Positions 1 through 7,848 of a DNA stretch of 40,230 bases are shown piece by piece. Numbering within the stretch: the stretch's first letter is position 1; each line of letters starts with the position of its first letter. The DNA comes from an uncultured Lachnospiraceae bacterium. GTDB taxonomy: Bacteria > Bacillota > Clostridia > Lachnospirales > Lachnospiraceae. Under the pieces are notes generated by a model that made no database searches, was not told the DNA's origin, and was given only the letters and a program-made list of their open reading frames with translations. The position numbers and the translations under genes are program-made. The stretch is taken from the NCBI GenBank assembly GCA_934339135.1, contig CAKRHP010000022.1, positions 1 through 40,230 of the forward strand, given 5' to 3'.

Positions 1-228
1 TCGTCACTTAAAACTTTATACAAAGGAACTGCCCTTTTCAATATTTAATTTTCCGAAAACTTAATTACGCTAACCATCGGATGAGACATTTTCTGACAAT
101 TTTGGAAATTAAACATAAATATCAGAAAATACTTGAAAAAAACAAAATATAGCGGTACAATTATTTCAGAAAGGCGATATACATCTGATGGACACCAGAT
201 AGATGTGTATATCGGTGGGGAGGTCGAT

Positions 229-816
229 ATGAGGAAAAAATCCCATATTTCACTTGCATGGTATCTGATGAACAGCGAAGGAATGGATGCGCTGAGGCTT
301 CATAAAGGATCCTTTTACATGGGCAGTGTATTGCCGGACTGTATGCCGTCATTTCTGGTACGCAGACATACGATTGAGGATTCCTTTGAAGTGTTAGAGA
401 GAGAATTTCAGAAACTGGTATCACATTTTGATCCCGAGAAAGGGATAAACTGTTATTTTTGCAGACATTTAGGAATGATTACCCATTATGTTTCTGATTA
501 TTTTACATTTCCGCACAATGCGAATTATCCGGGAAATTTAAAAGATCATTGTATCTATGAGGAGGAGCTGAAAAAAGAGCTTCGTGCCTATGTACACAGC
601 CCGGAGGCAATTCGAAAGCGTAAAAAGCTGGGAATGCAGACGCCGGATGATATTCTGGCAATGATCCGCCAGATGCATAACCGGTATCTCCAGATGGAAA
701 GTGTGGTCAGGCGTGACTGTCAATATATCATTGAATTGTGCCATCGGGTAGTAGATGCGGTATTATGCTTCTTAGAATCATTGTCGGTAGCGAAAGTATC
801 TATGGCCATGCAGTAA
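229..816 (+). CDS. Zinc-dependent phospholipase C-like protein
   Basis: The 195-residue product begins RKKSHISLA and carries conserved acidic and His residues where zinc-dependent phospholipase C (PF00882-type) proteins hold their metals: H6, D37 (LPDC), H47, H86 and D90 (HYVSDYFTFPHN), H96. I recall Lachnospiraceae homologues that begin MRKKSHISLA, so I place the start at 229, where GGGGAGG stands five bases upstream. The reading frame stays open upstream to a TTG at 133, but that codon lacks a ribosome binding site. No signal peptide or membrane segment is visible, so the protein is probably cytoplasmic and the substrate is unknown. It is a single-gene unit ending in a terminator. The family call is by remembered similarity and motif; phospholipase activity itself is not shown. 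Confidence 0.7.
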   Translation: MRKKSHISLAWYLMNSEGMDALRLHKGSFYMGSVLPDCMPSFLVRRHTIEDSFEVLEREFQKLVSHFDPEKGINCYFCRHLGMITHYVSDYFTFPHNANYPGNLKDHCIYEEELKKELRAYVHSPEAIRKRKKLGMQTPDDILAMIRQMHNRYLQMESVVRRDCQYIIELCHRVVDAVLCFLESLSVAKVSMAMQ

Positions 817-874
817 TCGGTGATGTGGAGGGCAGTTTTGTTTTATGAGGACGAAGCTGTAATAGAATAATGAA

Positions 875-915
875 ACGGAGAGCAGCAGTATATATTGTTG
901 GCTCTCTGTTTTTTT
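875..915 (+). terminator. Rho-independent terminator after the phospholipase-like gene
   Basis: A 9-bp stem (ACGGAGAGC with GCTCTCTGT, one G-U pair) is followed directly by a run of six T. It separates the phospholipase-like gene from the metal transporter operon. Confidence 0.8.
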
Positions 916-970
916 GACCTTCGTGGCCCTGTCCGGTCATTTTGCATAAATTATGGAAGTATTTTATATC

Positions 971-998
971 TTGACAAATGACAGAAAATGAGTAAAAT
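971..998 (+). promoter_or_regulatory. Predicted sigma-A promoter of the metal ABC transporter
   Basis: TTGACA and TAAAAT are separated by 16 bases, about 50 bases upstream of the ATP-binding gene. No clear Zur or MntR palindrome was recognised around it. Confidence 0.65.
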
Positions 999-1048
999 GA
1001 AAAGAGTTTTCAAATTTGATCATCTGATTATAACCACGGAGGATAAAT

Positions 1049-1768
1049 ATGGGCAGTGATAATATAGAAAGAAACTGGCTGATCTCATGTCAGGATGCAG
1101 GTCTGGGATATGAGAACAAGGCAGTATTGGAGCATCTGAATATAGAGATCACGGAAGGGCAGTATGTTTGTGTGATCGGAGAAAATGGATCAGGAAAAAG
1201 TACGCTGATCAAATCTCTGCTGGGACTGTTGAAGCCGGTGAGTGGAACGGTCCGGATCAATCGTCAGGCAGGGAAGGGAGCCGTGGGCTATCTTCCACAG
1301 CAGACCCAGATACAGCGAAACTTTCCGGTGAGTGTGATGGAAGTAGTTTTATCGGGCTTTTTAAATGATATGCATTTTCGTCCATTTTACAATAAAAAGG
1401 AAAAGCAGGAAGCGAAACATCATTTAGATCATTTAGGGATTGCTGATCTGGCGGGAAAATGTTACGGCGAACTTTCCGGGGGACAGCAACAGAGAGTATT
1501 GTTAGCCAGAGCACTTTGTGCGGCAGATAAAATACTGGTGCTGGATGAACCGGTGACCGGTCTGGATCCAATGGCGGCCAATACTTTGTATGAGAGTATG
1601 GAACTGCTGCATCAGGAGGGAATGGCTATTGTTATGGTAACCCATGATATGGGAAATGCATTGAAATATGCGGATAAGATTCTTCATATCAGTGATGCGG
1701 GGTATTTCTTTGGAACCGTAGAGGAGTATAAAAAATCAGAGTTCGCACAGATGTTTATGCTGAAATAA
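1049..1768 (+). CDS. Metal ABC transporter ATP-binding protein (ZnuC/MntA type)
   Basis: This is a 239-residue ABC ATPase with Walker A (GENGSGKS, residues 44-51), a Q-loop near residue 84, signature LSGGQ (142-146), Walker B ending LDEP (about 165-168) and the H-loop His 199. Length and sequence fit the ATPases of zinc/manganese uptake systems (ZnuC family). GGAGG stands six bases upstream of the ATG. The membrane partner follows after 37 bases, so the two are one operon. The cytosolic protein would power metal import. Which metal (Zn, Mn or Fe) cannot be read from the sequence. A substrate-binding lipoprotein gene is absent next to it. Confidence 0.85.
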   Translation: MGSDNIERNWLISCQDAGLGYENKAVLEHLNIEITEGQYVCVIGENGSGKSTLIKSLLGLLKPVSGTVRINRQAGKGAVGYLPQQTQIQRNFPVSVMEVVLSGFLNDMHFRPFYNKKEKQEAKHHLDHLGIADLAGKCYGELSGGQQQRVLLARALCAADKILVLDEPVTGLDPMAANTLYESMELLHQEGMAIVMVTHDMGNALKYADKILHISDAGYFFGTVEEYKKSEFAQMFMLK

Positions 1769-1805
1769 TACAGACAGTGCGGCAGATGGAAATGGAGGAT
1801 GATCA

Positions 1806-2636
1806 ATGATCGATCTGATAATACAGATAATGTCGTATCCCTTTATGGTACGGGCATTTGTGGTGGGAATACTGGTGTCTCTTTGTGCGGCACTCCTTGG
1901 TGTAAGCCTTGTCTTGAAACAATATTCTATGATAGGAGATGGTTTGTCTCATGTTTCATATGGTGCTTTGTCCATTGCACTGGCATGTGGGATCGCGCCT
2001 TTGAAGCTGTCGATTCCGGTGGTGGTCATTTCTGCGTTTTTTCTTCTTCGGATGACTGAAAATAATAAGATTAAGAGCGATGCTGCCATTGCAGCACTTT
2101 CTGCGTCCGCACTTGCGATTGGTGTGTCTGTAACGGCACTTACTACGGGTATGACAACAGATGTTTGCAGCTATATGTTTGGAAGTATCCTGGCAATGAC
2201 AAAGGAGGATGTGGTTTTAAGCGTGATCTTGTCTGTAATGGTACTTATTTTATTTATATTTTCTTATCACAATATATTTGCAGTCACATTTGACGAGAAC
2301 TTTTCTAAGGCAACCGGTGTCCGGGTGGGATGGTATAATACACTGCTTTCGATTTTGACGGCAGTTACCATTGTGTTGGGAATGCAGATGATGGGAGCTA
2401 TGCTGATCTCCAGTTTGATCATTTTTCCGGCATTAACATCTATGAGGCTGTTTAAAAGCTTTCGTGCAGTGATCATCAGTTCTGGTGTACTGTCTGTAGT
2501 ATGTTTTTGCATTGGAATGATTGTTTCTTATTGTGTTTCCACACCGGCGGGGGCGAGTATCGTGCTGGTCAATCTTGCGTTTTTTCTGTTCTTTGCTTTG
2601 ATCCGAAAAATTTTGGAAAAAATTGGAGTGACGTAA
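1806..2636 (+). CDS. Metal ABC transporter permease (ZnuB/MntB type)
   Basis: The 276-residue protein is strongly hydrophobic, with about eight transmembrane segments, and matches the ABC-3 permease family: an early VLKQYSMIGDGLSHVSYGA segment, then GMQMMGAMLISSLIIFPA near the C-terminus, a family hallmark. It forms the membrane channel of the importer whose ATPase lies just upstream. GGAGG at 1794-1798 supports the start at 1806. The operon ends here: no third gene for the binding protein follows, and a tRNA gene with its own promoter begins about 70 bases later. Metal specificity is not determinable from sequence alone. Confidence 0.87.
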   Translation: MIDLIIQIMSYPFMVRAFVVGILVSLCAALLGVSLVLKQYSMIGDGLSHVSYGALSIALACGIAPLKLSIPVVVISAFFLLRMTENNKIKSDAAIAALSASALAIGVSVTALTTGMTTDVCSYMFGSILAMTKEDVVLSVILSVMVLILFIFSYHNIFAVTFDENFSKATGVRVGWYNTLLSILTAVTIVLGMQMMGAMLISSLIIFPALTSMRLFKSFRAVIISSGVLSVVCFCIGMIVSYCVSTPAGASIVLVNLAFFLFFALIRKILEKIGVT

Positions 2637-2701
2637 AAGCAGATTTTATCAGGGTTTGCAGGGTTTTTTGATACAAAAATAAAAAAAAATTAAAAAAACA
2701 C

Positions 2702-2730
2702 TTGCAAAACCTGAAAATTTGTTTTATACT
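2702..2730 (+). promoter_or_regulatory. Predicted promoter of tRNA-Gln
   Basis: TTGCAA and TATACT with a 17-base spacer, 40 bases upstream of the mature tRNA 5' end. Confidence 0.7.
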
Positions 2731-2770
2731 AAGCAAGGCTTGTGAGACAGAAACAAACAAGCAAACATAA

Positions 2771-2842
2771 TGGGCTATCGCCAAACGGTAAGGCACTGGA
2801 CTCTGACTCCAGCATTTCAAGGTTCGAATCCTTGTAGCCCAG
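2771..2842 (+). tRNA. tRNA-Gln (anticodon CUG)
   Basis: A full 72-base cloverleaf folds by eye: acceptor stem TGGGCTA with TAGCCCA, anticodon stem CTGGA with TCCAG around the loop CTCTGAC (anticodon CTG, reads CAG), and a T-loop with GGTTCGAATCC. The weak U1-A72 pair and G73 are typical glutamine identity elements. CCA is not encoded. The gene stands alone between its own promoter and terminator. Confidence 0.95.
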
Positions 2843-2845
2843 TTG

Positions 2846-2884
2846 AAGTCGTAAAATTGAATGATTCGGTTTTACGGCTTTTTT
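2846..2884 (+). terminator. Rho-independent terminator after tRNA-Gln
   Basis: An 11-bp stem (AAGTCGTAAAA with TTTTACGGCTT, one G-U pair) ends in a run of six T, starting four bases after the tRNA. Confidence 0.85.
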
Positions 2885-2930
2885 CATATCATGGACTGCA
2901 TCAATGAGGATGGGTGCAGGGGAGGCATAG

Positions 2931-4130
2931 ATGCCTTTCGGGCAAAATGAAGAAATGGAGAGCAAAATGAAGAAAAGTTTAAAGAAGGTTTTATCCATGG
3001 TACTCGCTCTGGCAATGACAGCAGGTGTAGTATCTGGAGCAGGAAATGTAACTAATGTTAAGGCCGAGACTGTTTCTATGGTAACGCCTCCGGTTGTTGC
3101 CAATTACGAATCTTTACCGGCTCCGGCACAGGCAACGGTTACTTTACAGGGAAAGTCAACGGCAAATCCGAATGTTGTTGTTCCGATCCGCGTAGAGAAG
3201 CCAGGTGTCGTTGAGGTTGCAGCAGCCGTTACATCCGGTGCGGCAGCATCTATTGAGATGGGATTTTTCTCTGATCAGAATTGTACCGCATCTGCCGGTG
3301 TTTCTACAACAATGGCAGCAGGCAGCACGCAGATTGTTGATAAGACATTTGTGGCAGAGACAGCAGCCACCTATTATGTGAGATTTAAATGGTCTGGTAC
3401 TGTTCCGGCTGGTGCAGCAACCATTAAGCTTGTTACTTATGCATATTCCGGTCAGGAAGTGACATTAAATAATACTTTTAAACCGGTATTTACAGGAAAT
3501 ACGGGAAAGACTTTGTATCATAAGCTGGTAGTGAAGAAAAAGGGACTTGTTGTGATCTGTGGAAATGAGTATCGTGAGAGCGGTACTTCTCTTCAGGCTT
3601 CCGGCTTAAGTGTAAAGCTTTGTGATGCAAAAAAGAAGCCGCTTCATAATGCATATCTTTCCAATCTCAATACATATACTGAGAAATATGCGTTGAAGAA
3701 GGGTACATATTATGTTGCAGTTTCTTCCAGCCAGAGATATCAGTTGAAGGCGGAAACAAAGGCATGGAAGGATAAGAGCGGTAAAAGTAAAAAGAAAGCA
3801 AAAGCAATTAAAAAGGGAAAATCCGCAGACGGAATGGTATTGATCAATGAGGGAATGAAGAAAAATGACTGGTATAAGGTCAAACTTACAAAGCGTTCTA
3901 AGCTTCGTATCAATATATCTGCGGCATGTACCGGTGTGGTATCTAATCTGAAGGTGAAGATTATTCCTGCAAATCGTCATTATACACTGATCAATAGTAC
4001 ATCATTAATTGGTAACAAAGGAAAGAAACTTGCATCCAGAAGTACTCTGGCTAAGGGAACATATTATATTAAGGTGTCTAAGGTGACGAAATCTGCCAGC
4101 GGTGTTTATCGTATTAAATTTGTAAAATAA
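2931..4130 (+). CDS. Secreted basic protein with pre-peptidase-like beta domains
   Basis: The N-terminus shows a signal peptide: KKSLKK, then a hydrophobic core (VLSMVLALAMTAGVVSG), with probable cleavage after VKA. The mature part contains at least two stretches ending in GTYY(V/I)xV, typical of bacterial pre-peptidase C-terminal-like beta-sandwich domains (KKGTYYVAVSSS and AKGTYYIKVSKV). A lysine-rich linker sits between them. There is no LPXTG motif, membrane anchor or catalytic motif, so it is probably released or loosely wall-bound by charge. The start at 2931 has GGGGAGG five bases upstream; ATG 2967 (KKSLKK...) would give a more usual signal peptide and is a real alternative. The gene is monocistronic. 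Its function is unknown. Confidence 0.7.
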   Translation: MPFGQNEEMESKMKKSLKKVLSMVLALAMTAGVVSGAGNVTNVKAETVSMVTPPVVANYESLPAPAQATVTLQGKSTANPNVVVPIRVEKPGVVEVAAAVTSGAAASIEMGFFSDQNCTASAGVSTTMAAGSTQIVDKTFVAETAATYYVRFKWSGTVPAGAATIKLVTYAYSGQEVTLNNTFKPVFTGNTGKTLYHKLVVKKKGLVVICGNEYRESGTSLQASGLSVKLCDAKKKPLHNAYLSNLNTYTEKYALKKGTYYVAVSSSQRYQLKAETKAWKDKSGKSKKKAKAIKKGKSADGMVLINEGMKKNDWYKVKLTKRSKLRINISAACTGVVSNLKVKIIPANRHYTLINSTSLIGNKGKKLASRSTLAKGTYYIKVSKVTKSASGVYRIKFVK

Positions 4131-4166
4131 TATCATTACTTTCAGATATTTTATAATGGTGTAAAT

Positions 4167-4204
4167 AAAATCCTCAGAATCATGTGATTCTGAGGATTTT
4201 TGTC
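4167..4204. terminator. Bidirectional terminator between the secreted protein gene and asnS
   Basis: A near-perfect 16-bp inverted repeat (AAAATCCTCAGAATCA and its complement) with only two bases between the arms, flanked by T-rich sequence on the plus strand and A-rich sequence on the other side. It serves two convergent genes. Confidence 0.85.
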
Positions 4205-4216
4205 TATATGGTATCT

Positions 4217-5608
4217 TTAATATTCGCAGTTTCCGGTGGTTCGGGGAAATGGGATGACATCACGAATGTTTGAAATACCTGTAAGGTACATGACACAACG
4301 CTCGAAGCCTAATCCAAAACCAGCATGACGGGTTGTACCGTATTTTCGCAGATCGAGATAGAAATCATAATTTTCTGTATTCATACCGGTTTCTTTCATT
4401 CGCTGCATTAACAGCTCCAGATTTTCTTCACGCTGGCTGCCGCCAATGATCTCGCCAATACCGGGAACGAGGCAATCCATGGCCGCCACTGTTTTTCCAT
4501 CCGGATTCAGTTTCATATAAAAAGCTTTGATCTCTTTTGGATAATCCGTGACAAAAACAGGACGTTGGAAAATTTGTTCCGTAAGGTAACGTTCATGCTC
4601 TGTCTGCAGGTCGCAGCCCCATTTTACGGGATAGGTAAATTGTTCCTGATGCTTCTTTAAAAGCTCAATAGCCTCTGTGTATGTGACGTGGGCGAAATCA
4701 GAGTTTACCACATGATGAAGGCGGTCTGACAATCCTTTGTCTATATACTGATTAAGAAATGCTATTTCCTCCGGTGCCTGATCCAGGACATATTGAATGA
4801 TATATTTTAACATATTTTCAGCAACGGTCATATCTTCCTTCAGATCAGCAAATGCCATTTCCGGTTCGATCATCCAGAATTCCGCGGCATGTCTTGCGGT
4901 GTTGGAATTTTCTGCACGAAATGTGGGACCAAAGGTATAGATATTCTGAAATGCCATGGCATATGTTTCTCCGTTTAATTGGCCACTGACTGTAAGATTT
5001 GTTTCTTTGCCAAAAAAGTCCTGAGAATAATCGGGATATCCCTGATCGGTCAGGGGGACATCCTCCAGATCAAAGGTAGTCACATGAAACATTTCTCCGG
5101 CTCCTTCGCAATCGCTGGCGGTGATCAGTGGTGTGTGGACATAGACAAAATCATTTTCCTGAAAGAATTTGTGAATGGCATATGCTGCCAGAGAGCGGAT
5201 ACGGAATACTGCCTGAAATGTATTGGTACGGGGACGGAGATGAGGGATCGTCCGCAGATATTCCAGAGAATGTCTCTTTTTTTGAAGAGGATAATCCGGA
5301 CTTGAGGTTCCTTCTATTATGATCCGGTTGGCATGCAGTTCAAATGGCTGCTTGGCATCCGGTGTCGCAATGAAACGACCGGAGATAATGAGAGCGGCTC
5401 CCACATTCAGATGGCGAATCTGCTCCAGATTGTCCAATGTATTATCGTAAATGATCTGTAATGGTTGAAAGAATGTGCCATCGTTTATTACAATAAATCC
5501 GAATTTTTTGGAATCGCGGATGCTGCGGATCCAGCCGCATACCTGAATCGTCTGGTCGTAATATTTTTCCGCATTTTGAAATAGTTCCTTGATGTGAATC
5601 ATATGCAT
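4217..5608 (-). CDS. asnS: Asparagine--tRNA ligase
   Basis: This 463-residue class II synthetase charges tRNA-Asn with asparagine. An N-terminal OB-fold anticodon-binding domain (about residues 1-110, starting [33 protein letters not shown]) precedes the catalytic core with motif 2 ([21 protein letters not shown]) split over the active site, and motif 3 ([15 protein letters not shown]). The C-terminus PRTTGNCEY is the usual AsnRS ending (FPRTPGNAEF in others). Length is normal. AAGGAG lies six bases before the ATG at 5608. It is monocistronic, convergent with the secreted protein gene and divergent from a regulator gene. No T-box leader fits in the short upstream region. Confidence 0.96.
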   Translation of the reverse strand: MHMIHIKELFQNAEKYYDQTIQVCGWIRSIRDSKKFGFIVINDGTFFQPLQIIYDNTLDNLEQIRHLNVGAALIISGRFIATPDAKQPFELHANRIIIEGTSSPDYPLQKKRHSLEYLRTIPHLRPRTNTFQAVFRIRSLAAYAIHKFFQENDFVYVHTPLITASDCEGAGEMFHVTTFDLEDVPLTDQGYPDYSQDFFGKETNLTVSGQLNGETYAMAFQNIYTFGPTFRAENSNTARHAAEFWMIEPEMAFADLKEDMTVAENMLKYIIQYVLDQAPEEIAFLNQYIDKGLSDRLHHVVNSDFAHVTYTEAIELLKKHQEQFTYPVKWGCDLQTEHERYLTEQIFQRPVFVTDYPKEIKAFYMKLNPDGKTVAAMDCLVPGIGEIIGGSQREENLELLMQRMKETGMNTENYDFYLDLRKYGTTRHAGFGLGFERCVMYLTGISNIRDVIPFPRTTGNCEY

Positions 5609-5647
5609 AGAAGTCTCCTTTACAAAATGAACTTAATTTTCTAAATA

Positions 5648-5677
5648 ATAGTATGCCCATTTTGTGTGATAAGTCAA
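5648..5677 (-). promoter_or_regulatory. Predicted promoter of asnS
   Basis: On the minus strand TTGACT and TACTAT are separated by 18 bases, about 40 bases upstream of the asnS start. Confidence 0.55.
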
Positions 5678-5709
5678 GAAAATATAATACATTATTAAAA
5701 ATAGCATTA

Positions 5710-5738
5710 TTGACTTTTGAAAGATTGCGTAATAAAAT
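5710..5738 (+). promoter_or_regulatory. Predicted promoter of the receiver/winged-helix regulator
   Basis: TTGACT and TAAAAT with a 17-base spacer, 31 bases before the chosen ATG at 5770. It lies back to back with the asnS promoter. Confidence 0.65.
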
Positions 5739-5769
5739 GATAGTATGTTTTTTAATTTTGGAGGAGATT

Positions 5770-6564
5770 ATGAAAACAATTTTAATAGGTTTGGAATCTT
5801 GCGTCATTGAGGAATTTTTACGTGAAGCAAGAAACATTGAACAACTGGAAGTTCTACGGAGTTTTCAGGAGGAGCAGGAGGTCTATGATCTGGTCAGCAG
5901 ACAGGAGGTCGATCTGGCAGTTATAGATCTCGGCATGAAGAAATCAGACGGTGCTGATATTGGATGGGAACTAAAAAAGAGAAATCCGGATATTCAGTTG
6001 ATCTATCTGACAAAAGAAGAACGGAGTCTGATGAATCTGATTCCGCTGCATCCGGTAGCGGTTATGGAAATACCATTTCGTGAGGGAGAGATGCGCTATG
6101 TTGTAGAATCTGCGTATTTGCTGTCAAAAAGGAAAAGAAAGAGAATTTATGCCAGAACATTTGGACATTTTGATATTTTTGTGGATGGAAAGCCCATTAT
6201 GTTTAAAAGTGCCAAAGCGAAGGAGTTCCTGGCATTTCTTATTGACAGGAGAGGTGGCACTGTGACCACGGATCAGATGATCAATGTACTATGGGAGGAC
6301 AGACCAAACGATGAGTCTACCCAGAATCTTTGCTGTAAGCTGGTGAAGACGCTGCAGAGGGAACTGCGCGCTGCGGGGGCGGAAGAGATGCTTGTTGTGT
6401 CGAGAGGAAACAGAAGTGTGAACGTGGAGAGCTTTCAATGTGACATGTATGAGCTGCTGGATGGAAACCAGAAGGTAAAAGCACAGTATATGGGGAATTA
6501 TCTGCTGGATTACAGCTGGTCTGAAAGTCAGACAGCATTATTAGACCATATTTTACATGAATAG
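5770..6564 (+). CDS. Regulator with degenerate receiver and winged-helix DNA-binding domain
   Basis: The 264-residue protein has a receiver-like domain (about 1-118) and a Trans_reg_C/SARP-like winged helix (about 128-230; FGHFDIFVDGKP, then KEFLAFLIDRRGGTVTTDQ). D53 (VIDLGM) sits at the phosphoacceptor position, but the paired acidic residues normally following strand 1 are absent (ILIGLES) and the conserved Lys before the last helix is Ile (MEIPF). So it probably is not phosphorylated in the classical way. The start at 5770 follows GGAGG by five bases; the frame continues upstream into the promoter, so 5653 is rejected. No sensor kinase is adjacent. It precedes spo0A by 158 bases. The targets are unknown. 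Confidence 0.75.
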   Translation: MKTILIGLESCVIEEFLREARNIEQLEVLRSFQEEQEVYDLVSRQEVDLAVIDLGMKKSDGADIGWELKKRNPDIQLIYLTKEERSLMNLIPLHPVAVMEIPFREGEMRYVVESAYLLSKRKRKRIYARTFGHFDIFVDGKPIMFKSAKAKEFLAFLIDRRGGTVTTDQMINVLWEDRPNDESTQNLCCKLVKTLQRELRAAGAEEMLVVSRGNRSVNVESFQCDMYELLDGNQKVKAQYMGNYLLDYSWSESQTALLDHILHE

Positions 6565-6681
6565 TTTTCTTTTTTGCATGAATGACAAAAAAAATCAAAG
6601 AATTCCATTTTAATTCCTGTTAAATGATATATTTTTTCATTTTTTGTTCCATACTATGGCAAGAGAAGGTTGTAAAATGAC

Positions 6682-6690
6682 GTTGTCAAA
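6682..6690 (+). promoter_or_regulatory. Possible 0A box upstream of spo0A
   Basis: GTTGTCAAA differs by one base from the Spo0A-binding core TTTGTCRAA. It lies 33 bases before the spo0A ATG, which would allow autoregulation. This rests on one short match and no convincing promoter was found beside it. Confidence 0.35.
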
Positions 6691-6722
6691 GAAACTGGAA
6701 AAAGGTAAAAAGGAGAAAAAAT

Positions 6723-7667
6723 ATGGAAAAGAAAGGAATTAAAGTGATACTTGCTGACAACAATGTACAAGACAGAGAAACCAGGGCGAAAGCAATCGAA
6801 GAAGCTGGTATGCAAGTGGTCTTTTCGACGGGAGACGGAAAGAAAGCACTTGATGCGATTTATCGCGAACAGCCGGACATTGTGGTTATGGACATGATCC
6901 TTCCGGGACTTGATGGCATAGGAATACTGGAAGAGATGGAACAGGTGGACATGCTTAAACGGCCTGTTATTATGATCGTAACAGCATTGAAAACGTCCCA
7001 GATGGTTTCAAAAGCACTGCAGAAGGGAGCCGGTTATTATATGATGAAGCCGGTATCCAACAAAGTATTCGGAAAAAGGCTGACACAGATAGCAGAGGAG
7101 ATGCAGGAACATGAATCCCGGGGCAAAATGTCACAGGCACCGGAACAGGAATATGCCGCAGCGGAATATGCGGCAGCCGGTGAACCGACACATGCACAGG
7201 CAGAAAATGGAAATTACATGGAAGATAATGTGGTACATTTCGACAGGAAAACATCCTACACGGTACCTGCACCGAAGCAGACAACAGGACACAGCAGATA
7301 TTCCGGCGATCTGGAAAAGGACGTCACAAATGTTTTGTTGGAAATAGGAATTCCGGCGCATATCAAAGGATACCAATACATACGCCAGGGGATTATCATG
7401 TCATTTCATGACAGAAGTATGCTTCAGTACATTACAAAGTATTTATATCCGGCGATTGCCAAGAAAAACAAGACCACATCCAGCAGCGTGGAGCGCACAA
7501 TACGTCATGCGATCGAGGTGGCATGGCGCAGAGGAAATATGGATGTTTTGGAGGAGATTTTTGGCAATACAGTCTGCGCCGGAAAAGGAAAGCCGACCAA
7601 TTCGGAATTCCTTGCGCTGCTGACAGACAGATTCCGGCTGGAATACCGGGAAAAGATCGTTTCTTAA
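6723..7667 (+). CDS. spo0A: Stage 0 sporulation protein A
   Basis: Spo0A is the phosphorelay-controlled master regulator of sporulation. The N-terminal receiver (1-125) keeps the acidic pocket (ADNN), D57 as phosphoacceptor and K109. The C-terminal DNA-binding domain (about 195-314) keeps the family signature around SSSVERTIRHAIEVAWRRGN and the end segment PTNSEFLALLTDRFR. At 314 residues it is longer than the Bacillus subtilis protein (267), because the linker (about 130-194) is extended and contains an Ala-rich EYAAAEYAAAGE stretch. AGGAG stands seven bases before the ATG. The usual upstream neighbour in Clostridia, spoIVB, is not here; a receiver/winged-helix regulator is found instead. 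All functional residues I can check are present. Confidence 0.96.
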   Translation: MEKKGIKVILADNNVQDRETRAKAIEEAGMQVVFSTGDGKKALDAIYREQPDIVVMDMILPGLDGIGILEEMEQVDMLKRPVIMIVTALKTSQMVSKALQKGAGYYMMKPVSNKVFGKRLTQIAEEMQEHESRGKMSQAPEQEYAAAEYAAAGEPTHAQAENGNYMEDNVVHFDRKTSYTVPAPKQTTGHSRYSGDLEKDVTNVLLEIGIPAHIKGYQYIRQGIIMSFHDRSMLQYITKYLYPAIAKKNKTTSSSVERTIRHAIEVAWRRGNMDVLEEIFGNTVCAGKGKPTNSEFLALLTDRFRLEYREKIVS

Positions 7668-7708
7668 GGGGAAAGACAGACCTTCCGGATCATCAATAAG
7701 CATAAACG

Positions 7709-7739
7709 TCCGTCAGGCAGATGACAACTGCTTGACGGA
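7709..7739. repeat. 12-bp inverted repeat between spo0A and citrate synthase
   Basis: TCCGTCAGGCAG and CTGCTTGACGGA pair over 12 bp (one G-U) around a 7-base loop. There is no T-run on either side, so it is not a standard terminator. Its right arm contains the -35 element of the predicted citrate synthase promoter, which would suit an operator. Confidence 0.6.
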
Positions 7740-7761
7740 ATAGTGAGAATTAGGGTATACT
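7732..7761 (+). promoter_or_regulatory. Predicted promoter of citrate synthase
   Basis: TTGACG and TATACT with an 18-base spacer, about 90 bases upstream of the chosen start. The -35 overlaps the right arm of an inverted repeat. Confidence 0.5.
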
Positions 7762-7848
7762 TGAAAAGTTGTATGTTATATGTAAGGAATATCACATGTT
7801 GACTTTGTATACATGTATGCAATATTGATGAAGAAAGGGGGCCTGTTT

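Noticed and set aside
5609..5710. T-box leader upstream of asnS
   Set aside because: The region is too short and has no T-box core sequence or antiterminator.
7709..7739. Inverted repeat as a standard terminator for spo0A
   Set aside because: No T-run follows on either strand; kept only as an inverted repeat.
7809..7818. Palindrome ATACATGTAT before citrate synthase as operator
   Set aside because: Ten AT-rich bases of symmetry are expected often by chance, and nothing else supports it.
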